Below are positions 12,801-24,544 of a stretch of 64,000 bases of DNA, in pieces (positions within the stretch are counted from its first letter, which is position 1; each line of letters begins with the position of its first letter). The position numbers were made by a program, and so were the translations under genes. Origin of the DNA: Bryum argenteum. Its lineage: Eukaryota; Streptophyta; Bryopsida; Bryales; Bryaceae. The DNA is taken from NCBI GenBank assembly GCA_037043015.1, contig CM073326.1, positions 4,871,845 to 4,935,844 of the forward strand. The letters run 5' to 3'. Below the pieces are notes generated by a model. The model had not been told where the DNA came from, did not search any database, and saw only the letters and a list, made by a program, of their open reading frames with translations.

Positions 12801-14041
12801 TTAACAGGTCAGAGAAAGCTGGAAAACTACTTGCATCAATCTTGCTTCAAGGTGGTCAAGGCAACCGGTACGTTCAAAGCTGTTCTGATTCCACAAATGG
12901 GATCGGCTTGTTATTTGCATGTTCGCACTAATGTATATGAATTCTGATAGCTTAATTGCATTTATACAGACCTGTTACACTGATGGGATTTGCACTAGGC
13001 GCACGAATCATTTTCAAATGTTTACAAGAGCTGGCCCAACATGGAGACGAAGGTAAGTTTTCCCCCATCTTCTGAATCCTTTCATCTTTTAAAATTTTAG
13101 GGGTTTAGGTTTGTTTTCTACACTAGAGGTTTCAGGTTTCATGTTTTTATACTCCTTTTCAAGTGCAGGAATGGGCATTGTTGAGCGCGTGATCGTTTTA
13201 GGGATGCCACAAACTTTGGATAAAGCCACATGGGCATCTGTTCGTAAGGTCATGATATATATATATATATATCTACTTTCACCCACTTCTGATGTTTGAA
13301 ACTTGTACCACACATCTAATCACAATCCCTAAAAGAGTATGCTTCATTTTAACTTGCAGGTAGTGGCAGGGAGGTTTGTGAATGGTTTCTCCAAAAATGA
13401 CTGGGTCCTTGGGGTAGTTTATCGAGCCAAGTAAGCCACAATTCTTTGGGTCTTAAATCTTCCTGGAAATTATGTTATTAAGCATTTGTGTGGTTGTGCT
13501 CCTATCAAAGTTACTGCCTTGGTTTCCTTTCTTTAGAGCTGAGAATGGGTTCGTGAATTGCAGCTTCATGACAAACCGGCTGGCTGGACTTGAACCAGTG
13601 AACTTTCCGGGAATAGAAAATGTAAGTGGTACATCCAATTTATCATTCTTCATACCTACTAAGAAGTAATTATGATCTTGGAAGTAACAAGTAGATATGA
13701 AAAGCTTTGTCCCGAGAGGAAATGCACAGTAATGTTTTAGAGAAAAATACTTTGTAGATGGAAATGCCAAGGTGATAAAATACTGGCCAGTACCATTTGC
13801 TAAGAGCTTGTACTGTTCTGATAGTGTTGCGTTCTGTTGGGGTTCTGATAGTGCACTTGGCAATTGGCAGGTGGACTTATCCGACCTAGTGGACGGTCAC
13901 TCCTCATACTTGACAAGTTTGAAGCACATATTGCAAGGAATCGACTTGGATAGCTTCCACTCAACCCGGCCACACAAGTTACACTTGACTGAAGAAGAAA
14001 AGAACAAAGCAAAATCGACGCCTGCTGGTCCAGATGCCTAG
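9869..14041 (+). CDS. TMCO4: TMCO4-like DUF726 membrane alpha/beta-hydrolase, 15 exons, 607 aa, nucleophile Ser replaced by Ala
   Basis: Exons: 9869-10056, 10155-10227, 10414-10525, 10864-11250, 11392-11535, 11757-11854, 11976-12067, 12343-12413, 12525-12660, 12808-12867, 12970-13052, 13169-13248, 13360-13430, 13564-13621, 13871-14041; sum 1824 nt, in frame, all GT-AG. The protein matches plant DUF726 proteins throughout: RYAAGxLFALA-like start, KWKRGGIIGAAAVTGG (about residue 230), two Gly/Ala-rich membrane segments (to about 310), DEFEFEKLG, IDSKWGMALDRSEKAGKLL, GNRPVTL, then the nucleophile elbow, VAGRFVNGFSKNDWVLG, PGIENVDLSDLVDGHSSY. In the family the elbow is GFSLGARV; here it is GFALGAR (Ala462, codon 12992-12994). 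The probable catalytic His561 in DGHSSY is kept. The role of the family in plants is poorly known; a membrane lipase-like fold is likely and this copy may be a pseudoenzyme. It is convergent with SEC24 copy b. Confidence 0.92.
10687..10719 (+). repeat. (CAA)n microsatellite in an intron
   Basis: About ten CAA units (with one slip) lie inside intron 3 of the DUF726 gene. Intronic, so no protein effect. Confidence 0.85.
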
Positions 14042-14629
14042 TCTTTAGTGCACAACAAACATCATCTCCGTAGGTGATGCCACTCATATAGAGGCGATGA
14101 ATATCATCAACAGTGTTACAAGCAGAGTCCAGGTCTTGCAGTCCAAATACATGTAAATAATACTGAAACATAAGCATATCTTACTTGTGAAGAAATCGAT
14201 TATTGTGTCAAATGCCTCGACTAAGACAACTTACAGTTACTGTCCATGCATTAAAACTTCAGTACTCCATCTGCATCACTGGCTTATAATGCATCATTCT
14301 TATTAACACCTTTGACGTAACATAAGGTGCCTAACCAGATGGGCACAATGTGTACGCAAAGACACAACTTTGAAGCTATGGCCAATCCCGCCTCGCTCCT
14401 CTCCTTGAATCATCCTAAACCCCTACGAACTTATACACATACATCTGGCATATTCACTGGCCTCCACAAAAATAGGCCCCAAACCACTCTTCCAGAATCA
14501 CCCCTGCTCTGGAAACCACTCGCTGTACCCACTCCTCTCGTTCACATGCTACATACACTGGCTGCTTGGAGTCCCCCTCCATGTCTGGCTCTAATGCTAC
14601 CCTATTCCAATTCAACCTACAACCACCTC
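14042..14629 (-). other. 3' flanks of two convergent genes
   Basis: Only 588 bp separate the stop codons of the DUF726 gene (+) and SEC24 copy b (-). The part from about 14260 to 14629 is homologous (on the - strand) to the 3'UTR of SEC24 copy a, including GGTGTTAATAA at about 14303-14313, where copy b has AATAAG in place of AATAAA. The two 3'UTRs may overlap. Confidence 0.55.
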
Positions 14630-17600
14630 TTACGACTTCTGTGATACCTGCCGGTATATCTGGACAACAAAGTCCGCATATCCGCTTGACCCAGCGGTTC
14701 GATCCTCCAGTAGATTCGAAAGCACCAGCCTTCCTTCCCTGGGTTGCTCCCCTTGCCTCACTCCTGTACACTCTTGGTATACAGCCGGACATGATTTCTG
14801 GAGAGCATCCAGACATGCAATCAACCGCTTCGATGCCATATTCTCCTGTTCCACGATGGCGATCTGTCACATGTTTTCCACAGCTACCAATGTCAGAAAC
14901 TTTGCCATCTTCGCTCGATCTCACAAACACGCTACGATCAAGCGAATGAGCACACATGCAGAGACACGAAGAATGCGCATCGTTCATTGAGTGCTAGCAG
15001 TTGGATAGGATGCTAAGAAACCGACCTTCGACGAATCGGCAGTATATGCAGCCTCAGGCCCCAGCAGATCTATCACAAATTCTGCTGGAAGAACCTTTCC
15101 CAACCACAAAACGAATCGCAACCCGTCGAAAAGCAGATACGCTCCTCGCGGGTCCAGTTTCTCTGAAGAAAGTGCAAGAGGACTTGGCAGTCCTGCTAGA
15201 ACACTTGGCAATCCTGCTTGCGGGCCCTGCACACAACCAACCATCTGCGTCATCACAGCTCCATATACTGACATTTAATAGACGCACCAACTAGGCCCTG
15301 CTGCAGTCATTGAGCTTCTTTTCCAAAGATCTAGGACAGAATAAGGATTGTCAATAAATGGCACACAGCTATCCAATCTTCCCCGTGATTGAAACGCACC
15401 TGCATGAGGTACTCATCCATTCGCAACAGTGTTGGATACAGCAACTTTAGCTTTCTCGGTATAGACATCGTCATCAGTTCGTATCCCATCGCTGATCTCT
15501 CGTCAGGGGTGCAATCTCCAAAGCCCCCTCGGAGTGCCAGGTTTTTGAGAATACCAAGAGTGTAAAGAGGGAGAAGCTTCAAACTCTCAGGGTATATCAA
15601 CCTGTTCAGGGTCCTGTGCTGAACTGAAAATAAGTTTTTATACTCACGCAAGCACCGGACCAATCGTTGTATAGTGGCTTGACGGGCATCTTCTAGTTTG
15701 GCTTGCATTGTCTTTTCGATGGCTGCACCAAAAGAACTCACAATCAACCCCAATAAATATACGAGAGAAAACAGGGAATAGTCGAAACCAGCAGCATCTC
15801 AAAATTGCATATAAACATAATACTTCGACACCCCAGAAATCATTTACTCATAACGCAATTCACTGACTAAACAACCAAGTGAACTCACCAAGCCTGCTCA
15901 TCAAATCAGCAATAGCTCCTACATCGGCCGCTCGGTATAGTTCTGAAAGCTCATTCACCACTGGAGTCGCCATCGTATGTACTCTAATCCGACGCTCCCC
16001 TGTTGAAGATGTGTATCTGTAACAGTCCTGGTCAAGGAAAAAAAATGACAACAAACAACAATTCTACCCACATATTAACCTTCTTCGGTCACGGCTCTAG
16101 TCGTCGGAACATGATCATGTGGATGCAACGAACCAGCAACCGAACCCAACTTTACCCAAGACTTAACAATTCGGCATGAAACTACTAGAACATGTACAAG
16201 TGTAATCCCATACAATTTACGTGAATGGATACAATAGAGCCACTTGGAAGTACACGGTCTGCGTCGTCAACAAACTGTCCTCCAGCATTAGCTGCATAGC
16301 AAATGCCTTATCGCAATCCACAGCAGGAAGCGCCATCAGATCCGAACTTCGCAGCATAAAGTGTCCATGAAAAGTTGAGAATCTTATTCCTGTCGCCGTA
16401 AAACAAAATGGCCAACAGTAAGTCTCCTTGCCCAAGAAGTAACCAATCCGGAAGCAACTAAGTGACCAACAGATACTCACAACGACATTCACCTTCGCAA
16501 CATATCCTCGTCCTCAACAGTCTATTACAGAACCACTCCACTGCTTCACCTACCTTTTCCACAACGTATTCTCATCACAGCCTCCCACGCCGTTTCTCTC
16601 GTAAGATCTCGAGCCAGCTCATAACTGAACTTCTCCCCATGCAACTGCGCCTGGAAGGCAGGATAGTAGCATACTTGCCCTCCTGTATACCTTGCTAACG
16701 TACCTGTAAGCACACAAATCCAGCTCAGATCTTACTTAAAGTAAACAATAACGCCAGGAACTCTCGTCATGCCTAATAGTTCTTAGATGTGCATGATACA
16801 ATTAAGAATTATAATTTTCTAATGACATGCCGCATTGAACCTTCGACGGCACATACAGAACCGTAATATATAACGCATCTTCCACACGTACGTACGAACT
16901 AATCTCGATGCACACACATAAGAAATCCCCTTTCAGATGAGCGCCGCAAGAACTCACCTAAAGACGCGATATCAGTGTAGCGTTCGCTGAAGGCATAAAC
17001 GTTGCAACCAATCTGGAACTTCGAGAAGTCCGCAGCCATATTTTTATAGAACTGATCTTCTGCATTCCGGAGTTGGTGCTCTTTCTCCGTCCCGTACAAG
17101 CGAGGGTCATCACCCCGAAGTTTCAGTCTTCCGAAACCAAGAGACGGCAGCGTGCTCTGAAAAATGAGCAACTTCCCTCCCAGCTGGCTCTGCATAATGA
17201 ATTGCACCCCAAATTAATCCTAAAATCTCCCTCTAAAATAAAATTCACCTCTCTATGTACAATTGCATAACGAGAACATCCTTCTCTATGTACAATGCCT
17301 CATACACAAGCAGCACCTATGAGGTTCATGAGAAACAGAAAACACGAAACCTTCGATCGGCTAGGTCACATAAGTACGTACCATGATCATGAAAGTCGCC
17401 TTCAATGCAGGCCCAAGAGCCGACTCGATGTTCAGATTGTTTTCAAACATCGCAGGCAGGCTGTCGAGTAAAGCCTCCACGACGGTCCTCGACTCCGACA
17501 GGTTCACAAGCATATCGTCCGGGAGCGGTAGAAAAGGATCCTCCAGGTCCGCAACCACCATCATTTGTGGTTGTGTCAAGGAAGACTGTCACACCCACGC

Positions 17601-20399
17601 ATAATCCATTCCTTTAATTCTCGGTAACATTCCTCCACAACCCGCTCCAATGTACCGAATTACGACTTCCTTACGCCCTTGACCAGAACGGTACGAACTA
17701 CGATTCCCAATTACCCTCGCAATACGACAACGAGCAAAAACACACCAGAAGCAATTCTATAAGACTATAACTGCTAAATGCCCAGGCTTCAAGGAATATT
17801 TCTAAAAATTGTTCACAGAAAAGTATCCCAAACTCAAAGACACATTCCTCGAGTAGTAATGGAGGCACTGTATGAAAACTATGAAACAGGTATCGTACTT
17901 CGACATCGACATCAAGTGCCCCGTCCCAATTTCATCTCAAACGCAAAAGCTACCTCAAGTGCACACCTTCAAATTGTAGAAGTGCAGAGTGCTGTCGAAC
18001 GTCAAGAACCCAATCTGTGTCCTCGGAGACCCCGGCAGCTTGTCCAAGCACGACTTGATAGTATCTGCAGCAACCTGCATCCACACAGCACATTTCATAT
18101 ACCGTAACCTCTAGTATCTCACCCAAGCGTGAGCACCACCACCTTTTACTGAATCACATGTTACTTCTACTAGTCACATATACATCACAAGACACAACGA
18201 TCCTCCATAACAGAACCCAGCTTCACAATGCTTACCTTCACCATCCCGGACTTCACAGCTGACAACGATACGTCGATCAAAAAGAAGTACACTGGCGGCA
18301 TCGGAGGCCGCACCATATACTCCGTCGGGGCCACGTACTCCACGCTCCCACAAGAAAGCTCCGGTCTTTCGTCTGCGTCTCGCCGCCGTCCATTCTCGTC
18401 CAAAGGACTGAAGTACTCAACAGGAACTGCACGATCCACATTCCTGTCCTTCAGTGAACATGCAAACACAACCCTCACATCCTCACACTCACGACGTCTC
18501 CAATTTGTTGACACCAGCTCAGTGGGTACACAGAACGGCCTATCGGGTTGATATCGGGTGTAACAGAGAAATAACCTCCATCCTAGCCCAACCTGCAAAT
18601 GAAACAACAGACCCTCCCGTACTCACCTTCGTTCAACAACGAGCACACGTTGCACCGCCACCGCCGTCCGCCGTCCGTGAACATCACGAATGCGTTGATG
18701 TAAGTCCGACACCGTCGACACCGAACTATTGTCCCCACAAAATTCACCACTGGCACCTCCTCCTGTACCAATCAAGCACACAACCATCACTCGTCACCAC
18801 CTTCTCCTGCATCTCATTCTCTATCACCAAAAAGCAATCTCCCTCACACAACTGTACAATCACACCGCTCCTCCGGTCTGCCAACCTAGTAACCAGCTAC
18901 AACATCACACAGCTCAACACTTCACTAACTGCAGTGTCATACCCCTGCTGGTGCCTCCGCAAGAGGGTGAACAACAGCTCCCAGAGGCAAATGCCACCGG
19001 GACACCAAAGAATGAGCGTTGGGCATCGCGTTCGTCGTCAGACGAAGGAATCGTGAATGACAGTTCAAGTTTCCACCCGACTTGACATCCTCCGAACCGT
19101 CCACCCGCTCCAGCGGCCTCGGCAGTGTGGCTGGGTCCACCGTGCTCTCGGGCGATCCCATCACAGGCACCAATGCCAGCGACTGGAAGTCTTCTATCAG
19201 CCCTTGCGTTTGTTGATAGTTCCCACCGTAAGCCACTGCGCCTGCCGCCTGGCCATACTGTCCTGGCATCGGCGGAGGAGGTGTTGCACCGTAAAACCCC
19301 TGGGACGACGGAGGGGCTCCATATTGAGGAGGGTTCTGTGACCCGAACTGAGGAGGCTGGGGAATGCTCGAACCGAACTGGGGAGACTGAGAAATGCTCG
19401 ACCCGAACTGTGGAGACTGAGGAATGCTCGCCGCTGACTTTGGCGACTGAGGCATGGCACTATACTGTTGACCCGCCACCCCTGCCTGCATTGGCGGCGG
19501 CCCGAACTGAGCTGGAGGACCCTGCGTTGAACCTCCCTGAAACGAAGGCCTGCCGCCTGGAGGTGGAGGAAATGCTCCACCCACTGGAGCAGAACCCGGG
19601 TACCCAGCGATTCTCGCCGGAGGGCCATACCCCGGTCCCTGAGGGGGTGCTCCTACGCCACCACCAGGACGAAACTGGCCACTCCCCTGATATCCTGGCT
19701 GTCCAGGCGTCACATTCGATGTAGGAAAGGATGCAGAAGGCCGTATTGCACCAGGAGGACCTCCCAGAGGCGGACCTGCAGAAGGCGGCCCTCCAGGAGG
19801 CGGGGGCCTGGCAAAAGGTGGAGCCGAGGAGTGGATTCCAACAGGAGGACCTCCTGGCCGATAACTTGTTGGAGGTCCTGCAGGCATTGGGGATATGGGA
19901 TTCTGAAGAGCATCAGCTATGGTTGTGGGGACAGCTCCAGCAGCTGGCCCTGGAGTAGCAGGTGGGCGAAACTGAGGACCAGGAGGTGGACCAGAAGGTG
20001 GACCACCCTGCCATGTTGGCGGACCAGGTCTCGGAATTGCCCCTGTCAACAATGCAGAAATTCAAACTTCAATAAGCCCGCCATTTCATACTCTGCTTAA
20101 TGGATATATAATCCAGACACCAAAGCTAGAAGATCAACCTCCACACGCATTACTTGCGGTCCCAGTCCATGCAGCAACTACACAAGTGAATCTCGCATGC
20201 TCACATGAATGTTTGGATATCATATTCTACTTGATAAGCTAAATTTGACTGTGAATACCGAAAAAAATCAACGAGAGGCAAACATGTGAAGAAAAATCCG
20301 GAAATAAATACCTTGAGAAGCAAAAGGTGAAGATTGCGGTCGAGCGTACGGATTGTTAGGAAACCGGGGCGAGCCCGAACTCCCCCCTTGCTGCTGCAT
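14630..20399 (-). CDS. SEC24: SEC24 copy b, COPII coat cargo-binding subunit, 13 exons, 1083 aa
   Basis: Exons on the - strand: 20399-20312, 20042-18943, 18762-18627, 18426-18236, 18074-17967, 17585-17382, 17189-16958, 16703-16554, 16389-16233, 16016-15889, 15722-15400, 15226-15026, 14863-14630; sum 3252 nt, in frame. Exons 3-13 have exactly the same lengths as in copy a; exons 1 and 2 are shorter by 9 and 78 nt, mostly through a shorter QFG repeat (three instead of seven QFG) in the N-terminal arm. Zinc finger (CRRC...CNVC), trunk ([16 protein letters not shown]), [14 protein letters not shown] and the C-terminal [21 protein letters not shown] are all present. The conserved core differs from copy a by roughly 10% of residues, while introns are largely diverged, so this is an old duplicate held under selection. 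It should act in the same COPII coat, perhaps with different cargo or expression. Confidence 0.95.
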
Positions 20400-21100
20400 A
20401 TTCTGCGAAAATCCTCACAGCGGCATAATTCAGCTACACACCAATGGTTAGAATTGACACACAATACAAGTCCTACAGCAAAATTCCCTAACAAGAGAAT
20501 CAAAAACACTCTCACTGCCCTTTCACACGTCAATTAACCGACCAGAAAGGAAAAAAAAATCAGCAAAATCAATCAAAATCACTACGACCTAAATTTGATC
20601 AAGCCAATCAAAATTGCTCGAACCTTGATGTCAAAATCACCAAGCGATAAGATTACCAGGCTCTACAACTAGCGAGCTGCTGGAGCCTAGAAACTAAAAC
20701 TCCAGTGCAAACAACCGAAATCACTCCACAACCTAAATTTAATTAAGCCACTCAAAATTGCTCAGAAGATGATAATCAACACCACAAGCGAGCAAATCAC
20801 GGAACGAGCTTCTACAAGAGGATAATGACTAGATTTTTTGTGCCTGCGATCAAGAGTACGTGTGCTACCTTGTTGAATTGCGGCAACCTTTTTGAGGCTC
20901 CTTTCTCAGTCAAAATCTGAGTGATCGCAGCTGCTCCCAAGCTTTACCAAGCATGCCACCGACCTGGTCCGAGGAACTCCATGCGATCAGCAAACCCTTT
21001 TGCCGAAATCGATCAAACAGGGCCCTATTTCGGGATCCTTCTTCCGAGCTTCAGGCACCTGCCACTGTGGTTTTAGGGCTCGATGAGTCGTGAAGACGAT
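20400..21100 (-). promoter_or_regulatory. 5' leader and 5'UTR intron of SEC24 copy b
   Basis: A 5'UTR intron is inferred at 20868-20403 on the - strand (donor GTAGCAC, acceptor TTCGCAG three bases before the ATG), at the same place as in copy a but longer (466 against 361 bp). Upstream exon sequence to about 21090 is homologous to the copy a leader (CGAGCCCTAAAACCA, CGGTGGCATG). Leading introns of this kind often raise expression in plants, which is general knowledge and not shown here. Confidence 0.6.
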
Positions 21101-22550
21101 GGACTGTGTCCACTTTCATCCAATTCTGGCTACGTTCATCCATCTCCACAATTATTTCATTTCCTGGCACATAAAGTGCTGTCGTTGAATTGGCTTACTT
21201 AACATTTTTGATTGACCGAGTAACGTTTGTAAATGTTGATATGAAGGTTGTATTAACCTTTAAAAGGCTAAATTAATTGACCATTTTATAGTTAATCTAT
21301 TTTTTTTGAAAAGGTTGTTATGATACTTTTTTGAAAACCTTATAATCTTTGAGTAAAAGTTGTTAATTGTAAGTGATTAGAGAAATGTGTTGAAGCTTTT
21401 TTTATTTTTTCATATAAAAAAAATAGGGCAAGCTTTGTTGATGTTGAAAAACTTCTTATTTTAGAATGGTAGGTTTGTTAGGTAATTTAAGATACTTTAT
21501 ATTTTATTATATTATATGTAATTTTAGCCAATCATATCAATTGAAATTATTAATAGTGAAATTTATTGACTTACAAAGTTTCAGTCTCTTGAATTCATGA
21601 TAAAGTATATACTTACTATATTGATTCAATTGGTAACACTTTTAAAACAACATAATGAGTAGATTGTGAGTAGATTGTTAAAACATAAAAAGACAAATTC
21701 ATGATGAATGTTTAGCATGTTTCAAGAGTGCCACATGGACATGAATAAAAGTTGTTGAAAGTTTCAAAAGAGTGTTGTTAATAGAACAATTCAATACATT
21801 TTAAATACATATCAAGTGTTTCAAAATTTTAAAGCGTTTCCGAACATATTCATTATATATCAAAAGAATTAACTTCATACATGTTAGTAACTAAACTCCT
21901 ATACAATTGCACTCACGACAAAATGTCTCTTTGGGCATTGAAGACAATCATAAAAACATTTACAAATTTACATGATATTTCAAATTGCATAAATTGGAAC
22001 CCTTTCATGTCACAATCCATAATTTCACATTTGAGGTATATTCCACGAACTAGGGTAAGGGTTGCACCAACACCACCATCTCTAAAAGATAGCAATGTGA
22101 GAAAAAAAACGAGAAGAAAAGAAATGATAGATGGTTGTTGCTTGCGCATTTAAAAGTGGTTATTGTGAAGACTGATTGAGAGAGAAATAGTGTTATTAGG
22201 AAGAAGTGTTGGTGTGTTTAAAGAAGTCGCTCCATCTTCTTGCGTTTTGACGATTGCTTGAGTGGGAGAAACAAATACCATGGCATGATTGAAGGTTGAG
22301 GTGCAACTGAGAACCCAAAACAATCTCTATTACAATGCTCAGAGGAAGTGGAGGATGAGAAAATTTGAAAACTACAAGAGATAAGAACCACAACAACCAC
22401 CGCAAAGAGTAAGTAGAGGTTTTCTGAGCATATGAAGATCATCACAAAAGCAACAAATTCAACAAGAGAAGAATTGTAGGATTCATTATAAGGGGTACAC
22501 AAAGTGGGTCAAAGAGTGAACGGGTGACACATAATGCCCTACGCGATGTT
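21101..22550. other. AT-rich spacer, nothing recognised
   Basis: Very AT-rich up to about 22000, then somewhat GC-richer without codon structure. Short open frames around 21.9-22.5 kb show no family resemblance. Confidence 0.5.
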
Positions 22551-22553
22551 GAG

Positions 22554-22590
22554 ATGTTGCTGCATAGTGACTTTCACTATGCAGCAACAT
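22554..22590. repeat. Perfect 17-bp hairpin abutting a TTAA element
   Basis: Arms ATGTTGCTGCATAGTGA and TCACTATGCAGCAACAT are perfect inverse complements with a 3-base loop (CTT). The last T of the right arm is the first T of the TTAA that flanks the 973-bp element starting at 22594. It could be a preferred cruciform target or a small foldback insertion. Confidence 0.85.
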
Positions 22591-22593
22591 TAA

Positions 22594-23566
22594 CCCCTAA
22601 ACGCCCAAGCCTATTTTTAGCAAAAAAGCACATTTCCATAGAAATTTTCATAGATGAAAATCAAGAGAAGCTATTAAGATCTCAACCGTACAAACTTGTA
22701 ATAGACTTATCCAAGATCATGTGGACCAAAATTTGAGTCATGAGGCCTTATAGATCGGGAGATCATAACATATTAATATCAAAAACAAACTGCAAAATTT
22801 CATCATTTTCACTTTGAGGTGGAAATGCTACCAATATACCTATTGCAATGAAAAAATCACCAACTAGAAAGATGTTCACCTTCATCTTAATAAGTCCTTT
22901 ACCCAACAAAAATTCATCAAAAAAATTTCTTGGCTCAAATAAAAGCCATGCAATGGTAAAAACTACCAAACATTTTACAAAAGAAAAATAGTCCAAAAGT
23001 AGACCCTTTGCATTCGATTTCATGCCTTATCTTCAAAACATCGTCGATCTTGCTAAGGTTTCTACCACTTAGACTAAACTCTAATTGGAGGCCATCCCAG
23101 AAAATTAAGTTGAAATTTAACGGTGGATGAGGGAGATATAGCTCCTCAAATATAATTTATTTTCTCACTTTTTCTGTTGACAAAACATCATTGCAAATCC
23201 AATAGTAGAATCATTTGGATCAAAAAGCTTCTCACTACAAAGTTGTTAAGAATCACCTTAAGATCATGACCATGAAAAAAAAATTCATGAAAAACTATTT
23301 TTAATTTCACATAATTGGCTTGCAATGGTAATACATGCCCCATGCTTGGAAACCCAAAAACAAGAGTTGTTTTCACTAAAGTGCATTCCATTAAATTATA
23401 ATTTAATGTATGGGCTTGAAAATTTTACAACACAAACTAGACTTGATTTGGAACCTAATCCAAGTGATTTCATCCAAAACGGACCTCGGATGAAGAAGAT
23501 ATGGCTCTTCAAAGTTTCTGATGTACATCCAAAATGTCGTTTTTCGACATCGTGGGCGTTTAAGGG
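22594..23566 (+). mobile_element. TTAA-flanked 973-bp non-autonomous element (piggyBac-type ends, B-repeat interior)
   Basis: Flanked by TTAA at 22590-22593 and 23567-23570. Ends are CCCCTAAACGCCCA and, inverted, CCCTTAAACGCCCA. The interior (from ACTTGTAATAGACTTATC to CATCCAAAACGGACC) is homologous to the B repeat modules of 52-64 kb and to 49250-49400. The mirror end of the same family, including CCTATTTTTAGC, is found reversed at 57781-57809. This links the dispersed B repeats to TTAA elements. No transposase frame is visible. Confidence 0.7.
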
Positions 23567-23570
23567 TTAA

Positions 23571-23751
23571 TTAATTAGTCTCAAGCTATTTTTTTGCCAC
23601 ATGGACCCCCTTGAGGGGATGCCACATGAACCCCATGAGTGATATTACATATCATTCACATTTAATTCCATCTGCTGGCCTCCAGCCCCAACCCTCTTGT
23701 ACTTTCCATAAAAGGGGAAGCGTTACAAACTATAGGGGATTAATCTCCTCT
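23571..23751. repeat. Dispersed repeat, partner at 27833-28010
   Basis: The palindromic start CCACATGGACCCCCTTGAGG, a CTCTTGTACTTTCC-like stretch and an ending near GGGATTAATCTCCT recur at 27.84-27.99 kb and partly at 28.04-28.15 kb. The stretch GCCACATGGACCCC occurs twice in inverted-like context, so it may be the end of a small element. Class unknown. Confidence 0.5.
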
Positions 23752-23922
23752 CCCAAGACTCCCCACCCAAGACCCCTCCTCCCACGTCCCCGCCCAAGAC
23801 CCCGCACCAAGACCCCCTGCCCAAGACCCCTCACCAAGACCCCCCGCCCAAGACCCCTCACCAAGACCCCCCGCCCAAGACCCCTCACTAAGACCCTCCG
23901 CCCCAAGACCCCCAGCTGGACC
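23752..23922. repeat. C-rich 27-bp minisatellite
   Basis: Tandem units built on CCCAAGACCCCTCACCAAGA, period 27 bp in the best-preserved part (about 23815-23900). The + strand is C/A-rich with almost no G or T. Open frames through it in both directions are repeat artefacts. Confidence 0.8.
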
Positions 23923-23929
23923 CTCTTCT

Positions 23930-24540
23930 CCAAATTTTTCGGCGTGAAATGCGGACCGCATTTCTGGAGCATAAGTGAGATTTTGGGATTGTTTTTAGAC
24001 CTATATGATTGTTTTTAGACCTTCTTTCATAAAATATTTGACATTAAGGTCAAAAAGTGGAGTTGGTCTCTAAAATTTTGCATGAGCGTACCCAACTTGA
24101 TTACCTACATGAAAAAAATGAGGGAAAAATATTTGGGGTAACAATCATCAAGTTGCCCTTGGCACCACTTAGACAATGTCTCTCACGCAGCGGCCAAAAA
24201 AAGTGTTGGTCAAACTTTGATTGTTATGATCTCACAAATGACAAACATCCAACGGTTGAAATTTTGACCAATTCTTTGTATACAAGTTAGGTGCAAGATC
24301 TTAGAGTTGAAAGTCTAAAACCAAAAAAAAAAAAAGTTTCTCAATTTCCCCATTTCCCAACGAAGGTGAAAAATGCCAGTTTTTGGTTATGGAGGTCGAG
24401 GAAACGCCTGGATTTTTAGTATGAATGTGGTGCTTAAATTTATTAATTTTGGCAGTATGAAAGTGGTAGCTTAAATTCAATTTTTCGACAGAGAGTCTTG
24501 CTCTAGAGGTTTTTTGTCAATTTTAATGGGTGCATGCACA
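23930..24540. other. Spacer with old repeat relics
   Basis: No gene. The part around 24115-24290 (GGGGTAACAATCATCAAG) resembles 35265-35410, so it is a dispersed repeat relic. Confidence 0.4.
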
Positions 24541-24544
24541 ACGT

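Noticed and set aside
23611-24018. Pro/Arg-rich 135-aa frame and Gly-rich antisense frames
   Set aside because: Produced by the 27-bp C-rich minisatellite; no start context or conservation.
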